A DNA stretch of 23,306 nucleotides from Stenotrophomonas maltophilia. GTDB lineage: Bacteria; Pseudomonadota; Gammaproteobacteria; Xanthomonadales; Xanthomonadaceae. Shown in pieces: positions 8,335-14,867 of the stretch (the stretch's first letter is position 1; each line of letters starts with the position of its first letter). Under the pieces are notes generated by a model. It saw only the letters and a program-made list of their open reading frames with translations. It did not search any database and was not told the DNA's origin. The stretch lies in the NCBI GenBank assembly GCA_002364755.1, contig DEZI01000031.1, forward strand, positions 1 to 23,306, read 5' to 3'. Position numbers and translations under genes: made by a program.

Positions 8335-9171
8335 ATGCCAACACCCCTGAAGACGGAAACTCCCGCTGATCTGTTTGCCGCCGCGTGGGCTGCCGATGCC
8401 CAGACCACGGCGGCGCTTCTCGCTGCTGGCGCAGACGTGCACGCAGTGGATGCCTTTGGGTTCACCGCACTGGAAAGGGCCGCATCCAGCCTGGATTGCG
8501 CACCGATGGAAAGCGCCCTGGCCACCCTGCGCCTGCTGATCGATGCGGGTAGCTCGCTGGAGCACATCGGCGCGGGCGGACGCACAGCGCTGTACCTGGC
8601 GGCAGAGTTTTCGCCGGCAGGGCCCGAGGCGGTGCAGCTGCTGATCGATGCCGGTGCACAGCCCGATGTGTACGACGCGCATGGCAACCACATCGTGGAA
8701 AACGCCTGGTCACCGCAGGTGAAGGCCTTGCTTTCCGCGCTGACCGGCCATGCCCTTCCCAAGGTCATCGTGCGCAAGCCGGACCGGAAGATGTCCGCTG
8801 CTGCGTGGAAGCTGGCGCGAGCCAGGATCGATGCGGCATTTGCAGTGCTGGAAGCCGCAGGCATCGTCGCCACTGCTGGGTGCGGCGATACACCTGACGA
8901 CGCTGCCGATGACACCAATGAACTTTTCTGGCAGCGCGGCGGCACAGATGCAGGCCTCAAAGGGTTCTGCTTCTATTCCGGCGATGACATGAAGCGCGCC
9001 AAGCGCACCAGTGATCTGTCCATTGGCTTCTGGGGCCCGCCCGACAGCGCCGCCATGGAGCAGATCGGCCAGGCCATCGTCGACGCCTTCGCCAGCGTGG
9101 GCCTGCCCGCCGAGTGGGATGGCACGGAGCGCATGCGTCCCTGCATCGATCTGCGTTCCCTCAGCGCCTGA
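8335..9171 (+). CDS. Ankyrin-repeat protein with C-terminal DUF6891-like domain
   Basis: The 278-aa protein appears cytoplasmic, with no signal peptide or membrane segment. The N-terminal half carries about three ankyrin units (TTAALLAAGADVHAVDAFGF; LRLLIDAGSSLEHIGAGGRT; VQLLIDAGAQPDVYDAHGN), suggesting protein binding. The C-terminal part, from about residue 140 (AAGIVATAGC, GFCFYSGDD, IVDAFASVGLPAEWDG), resembles the DUF6891 domain by memory of that family's pattern. No enzymatic role is known to me. GTG at 8317 is possible, but ATG at 8335 is chosen because AGGA lies just upstream. GC content and codon use match the core genome. The gene is bracketed by SMAG elements in opposite orientation. 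Confidence 0.8.
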   Translation: MPTPLKTETPADLFAAAWAADAQTTAALLAAGADVHAVDAFGFTALERAASSLDCAPMESALATLRLLIDAGSSLEHIGAGGRTALYLAAEFSPAGPEAVQLLIDAGAQPDVYDAHGNHIVENAWSPQVKALLSALTGHALPKVIVRKPDRKMSAAAWKLARARIDAAFAVLEAAGIVATAGCGDTPDDAADDTNELFWQRGGTDAGLKGFCFYSGDDMKRAKRTSDLSIGFWGPPDSAAMEQIGQAIVDAFASVGLPAEWDGTERMRPCIDLRSLSA

Positions 9172-9179
9172 CAGGAATC

Positions 9180-9203
9180 AGCCGAGCGTGGGCTCGGCTC
9201 TAC
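9180..9203 (-). repeat. SMAG element
   Basis: Read on the minus strand this is a 24-bp GTAG-headed palindrome with the same arms as the copy at 8265-8288 and one loop difference (CCCACG versus CCCATG). It lies between the ankyrin gene and the decayed gene. Confidence 0.85.
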
Positions 9204-9208
9204 AGGGA

Positions 9209-9610
9209 TCAGTTGACCCGCGGATTCTGCAGCGGCAGGTCCAGCTCGGGCTGGGCCATAGCCCAGTCGAGGTCGTATTCCATCTGGAACTCCCATTCCC
9301 GCAGCTGTACGGGTGCAGCGAGCAGCTGCTGCAGGCGGTCATTCGCCTGTTCGGGATCATGCAATAGAGCCTGCAACAAAAGATGCTCCAAGCATCCAGC
9401 AGGAAGCTCCACGCGATCTCATCGGCCATGCGCTCATCTACATATAGCGCGTTGAGGAGCTCCAACCAAGTGCACTCTAGAACCTGACATTGAGCTAACT
9501 CTGGCCGTAGCCGCATTGCAGCCCGGCCTGCTGGACGACATCAGAAGCTCTGCCTAGCACACGGCACATGCAGCAAAAGCTCGGGACGCAAGCGCTCGAC
9601 CAGAGCCTTT
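9209..9610 (-). pseudogene. Decayed gene of unknown function, several frameshifts
   Basis: Protein-like sequence continues on the minus strand but switches frame. From upstream to downstream: KALVERLRPELLLHVPCARQ (about 9606-9545), DVVQQAGLQCGYGQ (about 9542-9501), LECTWLELLNALYVDERMAD (within 9516-9412), then ELPAGCLEHLLLQALLHDPE onward to NPRVN and a stop at 9209. The joins imply at least three indels near 9545, 9500 and 9412. I do not recognise the family; the ending (REWEFQMEYDLDWAMAQPEL) is Leu/Glu-rich and probably soluble. The N-terminus is lost where AT-richer DNA begins at about 9610, so the accessory segment may have truncated it. Alternatively, only the 67-codon 3' piece (9209-9412, GTG start) is expressed. 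Confidence 0.55.
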
Positions 9611-9755
9611 TAGGAATAGTTTCAAATATAGAACTACCGTGACACACCACACGGTATTGCCCCTAAGACAGAATCAGACTTCACCTACTGATCGAACTCA
9701 TAGAAATCAGATAATTCACACGCAGGCACTCCATTAATCACAAAGGGGCAATAAA
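9611..9755 (+). promoter_or_regulatory. AT-richer upstream region of the accessory operon
   Basis: I see no gene here. Base composition falls sharply relative to the DNA on the left. A GATAAT hexamer (9710-9715) is the best -10-like site, 40 bp before the next start codon, but no good -35 is visible. This gap probably carries the promoter for the four-gene + strand set that follows. Confidence 0.35.
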
Positions 9756-10004
9756 ATGGAATATCGGACAGCTAGCGGGCTCGTTGTTGCAGCAGCCCTG
9801 TCAATCGCAGCAGGCGATGTTAAGGCAGCGAGCGAAACCGTTTTTAACGGGGTCAGATACAGGTGCACAAACACCTGCGTCGTCAATGTAGACACAGCGG
9901 GAAACTGGGCAGTCACCGACTGCTGCGGAGGACGAGTCAACACTGTCATCAACCCGACTCGGCCACCGGACTGCAATCAAAATCCGCATGCATGCGGAAT
10001 GTAA
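9756..10004 (+). CDS. Small secreted cysteine-rich protein
   Basis: The 82-aa protein begins with a probable Sec signal peptide (Arg at position 4, hydrophobic GLVVAAALSIAAG, possible cleavage VKA-AS near residue 25). The mature part of about 57 residues has six cysteines, in RCTNTC, DCCGG and DCNQNPHAC, which could form three disulfides in the periplasm or outside the cell. The tail is Pro/Asn-rich (NPTRPPDCNQNPHACGM). AGGGG eight bases upstream supports the ATG at 9756. It is the first gene of the accessory set, 30 bp ahead of a lipoprotein gene. I do not recognise a named family. It could be a structural or effector peptide, a toxin-like protein or a glycosylation substrate; none is shown. 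Confidence 0.72.
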   Translation: MEYRTASGLVVAAALSIAAGDVKAASETVFNGVRYRCTNTCVVNVDTAGNWAVTDCCGGRVNTVINPTRPPDCNQNPHACGM

Positions 10005-10034
10005 AAAACCAAAATTCCAAACAAAGGAATAGTC

Positions 10035-10703
10035 ATGACTGTGCCGCCATTATTCTTGCAACCGCAAAATTCCATCAAACTTCTTTTAGCAATTTTACTC
10101 TCAGCATCGCTAGCAAGCTGCTCGAATGACCACAAGCCCACTTCAGACTCAACAGCCTTAGAAAAATCAGCGCACCCTGACGTCGATTCGAATAATACAA
10201 AAGAAGAGATCGCGAGAAAAAACAGCGCTTTGCGCACAGCTGACGAGCTCTCTTCAACACAAGCTCATGGCATCCAAACAAAATCAGCGCAACACCTTCC
10301 TAGCGAATCCGGCTTCATATTCAACCAAGGAATCTCAAGCCAGGAAGCTCAGGACCTATTGCAATCAAACCGCAGCATGTCGAGCGCAATATCGAAAATC
10401 ACCCAGGAAGCTGCTTCCAGCCCAGAAGCACAAGATCTGGCGGAGCACTACCGTGCATCGTTGACGCGTGCAATCGGAAAAGACGGAATTCTTGAACAGC
10501 TATCGTGCGGCCTTAGTATCTGTATTGGTATGGCGCGCACGCAAAGCGAAGATCAGCATGAGGCTTGGAACAACCGGCTCGCCGCAGACCGATCCTCCCC
10601 AATGTACAGCTACGTCGAGTCACTTGAAAACGTCGGAGGAACATATGAGAACAGATTCATATTCTCCACCGACCCATCGATAAATTCAATAAGCGGAAAC
10701 TGA
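10035..10703 (+). CDS. Putative lipoprotein of unknown function with internal repeat
   Basis: The 222-aa protein starts with a type II signal peptide: Lys15, hydrophobic LLLAILLSASLAS, lipobox Leu26-Ala27-Ser28-Cys29. It is predicted to be lipid-anchored, and Ser30 at +2 is compatible with sorting to the outer membrane. A Ser/Thr/Asn-rich linker (about 30-90) follows. The stretch from residue 101 (SSQEAQDL) is repeated from residue 128 (SSPEAQDL), each followed by S-x-x-AI-x-K, so two related helical units of about 25 residues are likely. Two further cysteines occur in SCGLSIC. AGGA just upstream supports the ATG at 10035. Gene spacing suggests co-transcription with the Cys-rich protein and glycosyltransferase genes. 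I recognise no family. Confidence 0.75.
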   Translation: MTVPPLFLQPQNSIKLLLAILLSASLASCSNDHKPTSDSTALEKSAHPDVDSNNTKEEIARKNSALRTADELSSTQAHGIQTKSAQHLPSESGFIFNQGISSQEAQDLLQSNRSMSSAISKITQEAASSPEAQDLAEHYRASLTRAIGKDGILEQLSCGLSICIGMARTQSEDQHEAWNNRLAADRSSPMYSYVESLENVGGTYENRFIFSTDPSINSISGN

Positions 10704-10760
10704 ACGACTAGTTCAAAAAAACCATACCCAGTAGAGCAGCAGAGAAAGTAGAGGCGGAAC

Positions 10761-12119
10761 ATGAACCGAGGCAAATCCATATTTGTCCAGATACCTAGCT
10801 ACAGAGACCCTCAACTTCTACCCACTCTACTGGACATGATAGAGACAGCATCATTTCCCGGCCTGTTGCACATCTCCATATGCTGGCAGCATGGGACTGA
10901 GGAAGGCACTCCGGGATTAGCATCCGTTGGCCTTGAATACAGAGAGACTGAAGTGGGCGGAATCTACCCAGTCCATATCTATCATAAAAATGGCGCAACC
11001 ATTGATGTGATCGACGTTCATTACTCTCACTCAAAGGGGTGTGGCTGGGCTAGACATCTGGCTCAGAGCCGATATCGCGGCGAAACCTACAATCTGCAGA
11101 TCGATTCACACCACCGGTTTTCAGATCAGTGGGATGTAAAGATGGGAGACCTCCTTGAGTTACTTCGATCACACACCCCGAAGCCACTCATAACCGGACA
11201 CCCTCCTGATTTCAACCCAGCCACCTACCCTCTCGACCGCCAAGAGTACACCAGCGGAATTGTCTTCGAATGCTTTTCTCCGACCGGCGTTGTCAAGCTT
11301 AAATCAATCCGCCTCCCACCCCGACCCGAAGGAAGCGTCGCATTCAGAGCTAAATTCATCGCAGGCGGATTCATCTTCTCCGATGGTACTTTTGTCAACG
11401 ATGTAATGAGCGATCCTGATCAATTTTTCTGCACCGAAGAAATATCGCTGTCACTCAGAGCATTCACACACGGCTATGAGTTCTTCCACCCCTACGAAAC
11501 CATGCTATGGCATCAGTACCATAACCTTGCTCAGAAAGTGTGGGACGACCATAGCGAAGCTCAGGTATCCGAAGGGGCACTTGAGACGTCTGCACGGAGC
11601 CGATCACTTGCAGCACTGCAGAAGACTCTAACCTTGCTTGAAATTTCCCTAGATCCAACCCCTAACGACCCAGGAAAATTTGGCTTGGGGTCGATCCGCA
11701 CCCTACCTGAGTACGAGAGATACGTCGGACTGAGCTTCCGCAATCGCGCGGTGCAACCTGACTCTCTGACCCCATACGAGCCAGACGCATCCCTATCACT
11801 ACTGGACAGAACCGATTGGGAGCTGCGGTTGATCTATTTCCGGACTGTACGTATCAGCGTCCATCTATCCAGCGACGATCATCGACATCCGACCTCAGTA
11901 CTCGTCTCTTGCCACTCGGCAGACGGATCCGTGCACTCCATGCGTGAGCTGTCAATTCAGGAGTTAAAAACGCTCTCAGCGGATGGACATCTACAATACG
12001 ACCAAGATCTCAGACTATGGAGGCACCAACTCCCCATCAGCTATGCGATACATGCCCGTAGCAGCGAATCCGCGAGTGATCCGCATCTTTCGATATCAGC
12101 CGAAGAGATTGCCGCGTGA
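10761..12119 (+). CDS. GlcNAc-transferase family glycosyltransferase (Skp1 Gnt1/GT60-like)
   Basis: The 452-aa protein appears cytoplasmic, with no signal or membrane segment. Its first 260 or so residues match the GlcNAc glycosyltransferase family (PF11397) typified by Dictyostelium Skp1 Gnt1, which transfers GlcNAc from UDP-GlcNAc to hydroxyproline. Seen motifs are IFVQIPSYRDP (7-17), ISICWQH, GCGWARHLAQSRYRG, the metal/nucleotide-type NLQIDSHHRF (111-120, Asp115), ITGHPPDF, FIAGGFIFSDGTFV (from Phe199) and EEISLSLRAFTHGYEFFHPYET. The last 140 or so residues match nothing I know and may bind the acceptor. Donor and acceptor are not established for bacterial members. The stop overlaps the epimerase start (GTGA), implying translational coupling. 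An AGAGGCGG stretch precedes the ATG. Confidence 0.85.
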   Translation: MNRGKSIFVQIPSYRDPQLLPTLLDMIETASFPGLLHISICWQHGTEEGTPGLASVGLEYRETEVGGIYPVHIYHKNGATIDVIDVHYSHSKGCGWARHLAQSRYRGETYNLQIDSHHRFSDQWDVKMGDLLELLRSHTPKPLITGHPPDFNPATYPLDRQEYTSGIVFECFSPTGVVKLKSIRLPPRPEGSVAFRAKFIAGGFIFSDGTFVNDVMSDPDQFFCTEEISLSLRAFTHGYEFFHPYETMLWHQYHNLAQKVWDDHSEAQVSEGALETSARSRSLAALQKTLTLLEISLDPTPNDPGKFGLGSIRTLPEYERYVGLSFRNRAVQPDSLTPYEPDASLSLLDRTDWELRLIYFRTVRISVHLSSDDHRHPTSVLVSCHSADGSVHSMRELSIQELKTLSADGHLQYDQDLRLWRHQLPISYAIHARSSESASDPHLSISAEEIAA

Positions 12120-13090
12120 GCGAAGCGATACTTGTCACTGGTGGCGCGGGATACATAGGGTGCCACGTAGTCCATCAGCTGCTAGACCGAAATTTTACGG
12201 TTGTCGTCCTGGATGACTTAAGCACTGGCAAAGCGAAACGAGTTGAGAATGCCCACCTCGTCATCGGCAGCATCTCAGATCACACCCTCGTCAAGAGCAT
12301 CCTCTCTGAATTTGCCATTGGAACAGTTGTGCACATGGCGGCAAGAACTGACGCCACAGGCTCGAAACTAGATCCTCTTTACTACTATTCGGAAAATACA
12401 GCGGGGACTCTCAACCTTCTGTCATGCTGCAAGGATTGCGGGGTATCGAAATTCGTTTTCACGTCAACTGCCGCTGTGTATGGCTCTGCTTGTGACCAGA
12501 CTCCTGTGGGCGAGCTTCATTCGAAGAGACCCGCAAATCCCTATGGGATGTCAAAGCTCATCGCCGAGCAGATCCTACTGGACGTGTCATTTGCAACGGA
12601 CCTCAGGTACGTATCGCTAAGGTGCTTTAACGTAGCGGGCGCCACCATTTCCGGGCATTTTTTCAGGCCCGGGAAGAATGCTAAGAATCTAGTCATGGCG
12701 GCATGCCGGGTCGCAAATGAAAGGCAAGGTTCAGTCACCATATTCGGCACGGATTTCCGAACACCTGACGGCACAGGAATTCGCGATTACGTTCATGTCG
12801 ATGACATCGCAGCAGCTCACCTGAGAGCAATCGATCACTTGAACCGTGGAGGGAGTTCATTGATCCTCAACTGCGGCTCCGAAAGAGGCTACTCTGTTCG
12901 GGAAGTGCTACATGCAGTCGAGCAAATTTCTGGCGCTAGAGTCCCAGTTCTTGAGGCAGAGCAGCGCAGTGGCGATGTGTCTGTCCTAGTATCAGACTCG
13001 TCCAGCGCTCGCAGAGAGCTATCTTGGTCGCCGCGCAACGACGGACTAGATTCCATTGTTCGAAGCGCATTGCGCTCGGAGCAAGCTTAG
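12116..13090 (+). CDS. galE: GalE-like UDP-sugar 4-epimerase (extended SDR)
   Basis: The 324-aa cytoplasmic enzyme has the NAD-binding GGAGYIG (9-15), Ser/Thr motif STAAVYG (117-123), catalytic Tyr143-GMSK147 and GIRDYVHVDDIA (from Gly221), all hallmarks of UDP-glucose/UDP-GlcNAc 4-epimerases. E. coli GalE is 338 aa. The GTG start at 12116 overlaps the glycosyltransferase stop by four bases, so both are probably made together and the epimerase may supply the transferase's UDP-sugar (UDP-Gal or UDP-GalNAc from the gluco form, or the reverse). Some sequence differs from housekeeping GalE, for example GATISGHFFRPGKNAKNLV where GalE has its substrate loop. It is likely a dedicated paralogue rather than the Leloir enzyme. 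Base composition is like the rest of the accessory segment. Confidence 0.85.
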   Translation: MSEAILVTGGAGYIGCHVVHQLLDRNFTVVVLDDLSTGKAKRVENAHLVIGSISDHTLVKSILSEFAIGTVVHMAARTDATGSKLDPLYYYSENTAGTLNLLSCCKDCGVSKFVFTSTAAVYGSACDQTPVGELHSKRPANPYGMSKLIAEQILLDVSFATDLRYVSLRCFNVAGATISGHFFRPGKNAKNLVMAACRVANERQGSVTIFGTDFRTPDGTGIRDYVHVDDIAAAHLRAIDHLNRGGSSLILNCGSERGYSVREVLHAVEQISGARVPVLEAEQRSGDVSVLVSDSSSARRELSWSPRNDGLDSIVRSALRSEQA

Positions 13091-13125
13091 TTTGACCAAT
13101 CCACCGTTCAGTCAACAGCCCATTT

Positions 13126-13782
13126 TCAACGTTCCAACCCAGCGCCGGCGTCGCCTTCCGGCTCGAGCGCCTTCACCAGCACTGCCGCCTGGGTGCGGCT
13201 GTGGCACTCGAGCTTCTTCAGGATGGCGGTCACGTGCACCTTCACCGTGTTCTCGGCCAGGCCCAGTTCGTAGGCGATCTGCTTGTTGAGCAGGCCATCG
13301 GCCAGGCACAGCAGCACGCGGAACTGCTGCGGGGTGAGCTGGGCCAGGCGCGCAGCCAGCAGCGCGTCGGATTCGCTGCGCTCTGGCGCCATCGCCGGGA
13401 ACCACAGGCTGCCGTCGAGCACGGCCTGCACCGCCTGGCCGATGGTCTCGGCCGGGGCCGACTTGGGGATGAAACCGGCGGCACCGAACTGCTGGGCGCG
13501 GCGGATCACCCGCGGGTGATCGTTGGAGGAAAGGATCACTACCGGGATGTCCGGATGCGAGCCGCGCACGTGCAGCAGCGCGGAAAAGCCGTGCGCACCG
13601 GGCATGGTCAGGTCCAGCAGCACCAGATCCACCTCGGGCTGTGCATCGAGAGCTTCGGCCAGGGCATCGGCGCTGGCTACCTCGCGCACCTGCGCCAGCG
13701 GCAGGCTCTGCCGTAGCGACTGCACCACCGCCGAACGCAGCAGCGGGTGGTCATCGGCGATCAGGATGGTGTATTCGCTCAT
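13126..13782 (-). CDS. NarL/LuxR-family response regulator
   Basis: The 218-aa DNA-binding regulator has an N-terminal receiver with acidic pocket ADDH (9-12), phosphoacceptor Asp57 (VLLDLTMPG) and Lys107 (FIPKSAP). The C-terminal LuxR-type helix-turn-helix (about 148-208) has LTPQQFRVLLCLADGLLNKQ and ENTVKVHVTAILKKL. It resembles CrbR/ErdR/AgmR regulators that pair with PAS-kinase-receiver hybrids, so the kinase at 5581-8229 is the probable partner despite about 4.9 kb between them. The gene lies 29 bp after the stop of the solute-binding protein gene with no visible terminator, so it may also be the fourth gene of the tctD-tctE-like operon. Its 3' end abuts the accessory segment; the last residues (GLER) may come from it. 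Confidence 0.9.
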   Translation of the reverse strand: MSEYTILIADDHPLLRSAVVQSLRQSLPLAQVREVASADALAEALDAQPEVDLVLLDLTMPGAHGFSALLHVRGSHPDIPVVILSSNDHPRVIRRAQQFGAAGFIPKSAPAETIGQAVQAVLDGSLWFPAMAPERSESDALLAARLAQLTPQQFRVLLCLADGLLNKQIAYELGLAENTVKVHVTAILKKLECHSRTQAAVLVKALEPEGDAGAGLER

Positions 13783-13811
13783 GGGGCCATTGTACGTGCA
13801 GGCCGGCGAGG

Positions 13812-14867
13812 TCAGCGCCCGCCCGGCTCTACGCTGCTGCGCCAGGCATCGAGGAACTGACGGCGCTTCAGCGCATCCAGGTACACCAGCAGGCCCGGGC
13901 CGAGCTGGATCGGGCGGCGGCTGCGCCCCGGCGCGTCGTCGCTGCGCGCGTTGCCGGTGACGATCGGCATCAGCCGTGCCTCGCGTGAGAGCACCTGCTG
14001 GCCACGCGGCGACAGCAGGTAATCAAGGAAGCGGCGCGCCTCTTCCGGGTGCGGCCCGGTCCGTGGGATCACCGCCGTACGCAGCACCACCAGGGTGTAA
14101 TCCTCCGGCTCGATGATGGCCAGCGGCGCGCCGCCATCGATGCGTGCCTGTGCGTACGAACCCAGCACGTTGTAGACCAGCGACAATTCACCGCTGGCGA
14201 CCTTGTCCAGCAGCACGCCGGTGCGCTCCTCGCGCAGCACCGCGTTGTCACCCAGCGCGCCCAGCAGCGCACCGGCAATGCTGCCGCGCTGCGCGTCCTG
14301 GGTGGCCAGCAGGTAGCCCACACTGCTGCGTTCGATATCGTAGGTGCCGACCCTGCCGCGCAGCGGCGTGCCCTCGGCGCGCAGCAGGTCCAGCAGCTGG
14401 CGGCGCGTATGCGGGGCCTTGGCGGCCGGCAGGCGGCGGGTGTTGTAGACCATCACCACCGGCTCGTAGCTGATGCCGAACGCCTCGCTGCGCCACTGCG
14501 CCCAGGCCGGCAGCGCGGCGGTCTGCGCCGAGCGGTGCGGCAGCGCATGGCCGTCGTTCACCAGCTTGGTCTGCAGGTCCATGCCGCTGGAAATCAGCAG
14601 GTCCGGCGACTCCGGGCCGGCACGGTCGTGCAGGTACCGCGCATACAGGTCCTGGGTAATGATGTCCTCGTACACCACCTCGGTGCCGGGGTGCAGGCGC
14701 TGGTAGTCGGCGATGACCACGGCGAACACCTCGATGTCGGTGCTGCCGTGGATGCGCAGCTGCGCGGTGGCCGGGCCCTGCGCGGCAAAGCGGCGCACAT
14801 CGCCGGGCGCGGCCAGCACCGGCAGCGCCAGCAGCAGGGCGAAGGTGGTGGCGAACAGGCGGATCAT
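13812..14867 (-). CDS. Periplasmic ABC-type solute-binding protein, sensor-linked
   Basis: The 351-aa protein has a signal peptide (MIRLFATTFALLLALPVLAA) and the fold signature of class-II periplasmic binding proteins (LRIHGSTDIEVFAVVIADYQ, DLLISSGMDLQTKLVNDG, YEPVVMVYNTRRLP, PEEARRFLDYLLSPRGQQVL), near the iron/phosphoglycerate-type (AfuA/PgtC) group. No permease or ATPase gene is nearby. Its ATG overlaps the stop of the TctE-like kinase gene by four bases (ATGA), so it is translated with the kinase. It probably delivers a bound ligand signal to that kinase's periplasmic domain rather than feeding an ABC transporter. The ligand may be citrate or a related acid, inferred from the adjacent CitMHS operon. 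Confidence 0.88.
   Translation of the reverse strand: MIRLFATTFALLLALPVLAAPGDVRRFAAQGPATAQLRIHGSTDIEVFAVVIADYQRLHPGTEVVYEDIITQDLYARYLHDRAGPESPDLLISSGMDLQTKLVNDGHALPHRSAQTAALPAWAQWRSEAFGISYEPVVMVYNTRRLPAAKAPHTRRQLLDLLRAEGTPLRGRVGTYDIERSSVGYLLATQDAQRGSIAGALLGALGDNAVLREERTGVLLDKVASGELSLVYNVLGSYAQARIDGGAPLAIIEPEDYTLVVLRTAVIPRTGPHPEEARRFLDYLLSPRGQQVLSREARLMPIVTGNARSDDAPGRSRRPIQLGPGLLVYLDALKRRQFLDAWRSSVEPGGR

Larger units (their letters stand above)
9611..13130. other. Low-GC accessory segment (genomic islet)
   Basis: From about 9610 to about 13130 the DNA is visibly AT-richer and uses codons such as AGA, ATA, TTA and CTA that neighbouring genes mostly avoid. It carries four + strand genes with gaps of 30 and 57 bp and a 4-bp overlap. 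It separates the hybrid kinase at 5581-8229 from the NarL-type regulator at 13126-13782 and abuts a decayed gene on the left. I found no integrase, transposase, tRNA or direct repeat at the edges, so the transfer mechanism (perhaps homologous exchange in flanks) is unknown. Edges are approximate. Confidence 0.65.

Noticed and set aside
9756..13090. Interpretation as a classical glycocin (glycosylated bacteriocin) cluster
   Set aside because: There is no double-glycine leader, no peptidase-containing ABC exporter, no thioredoxin-like gene and no GT2-type S-glycosyltransferase. The transferase family is different. Only the weaker idea of a glycosylated exported product is kept.
9611..13130. Integrative element or transposon
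   Set aside because: I looked for integrase or transposase genes, a flanking tRNA and terminal repeats, and found none. The segment is called accessory on composition and context only.
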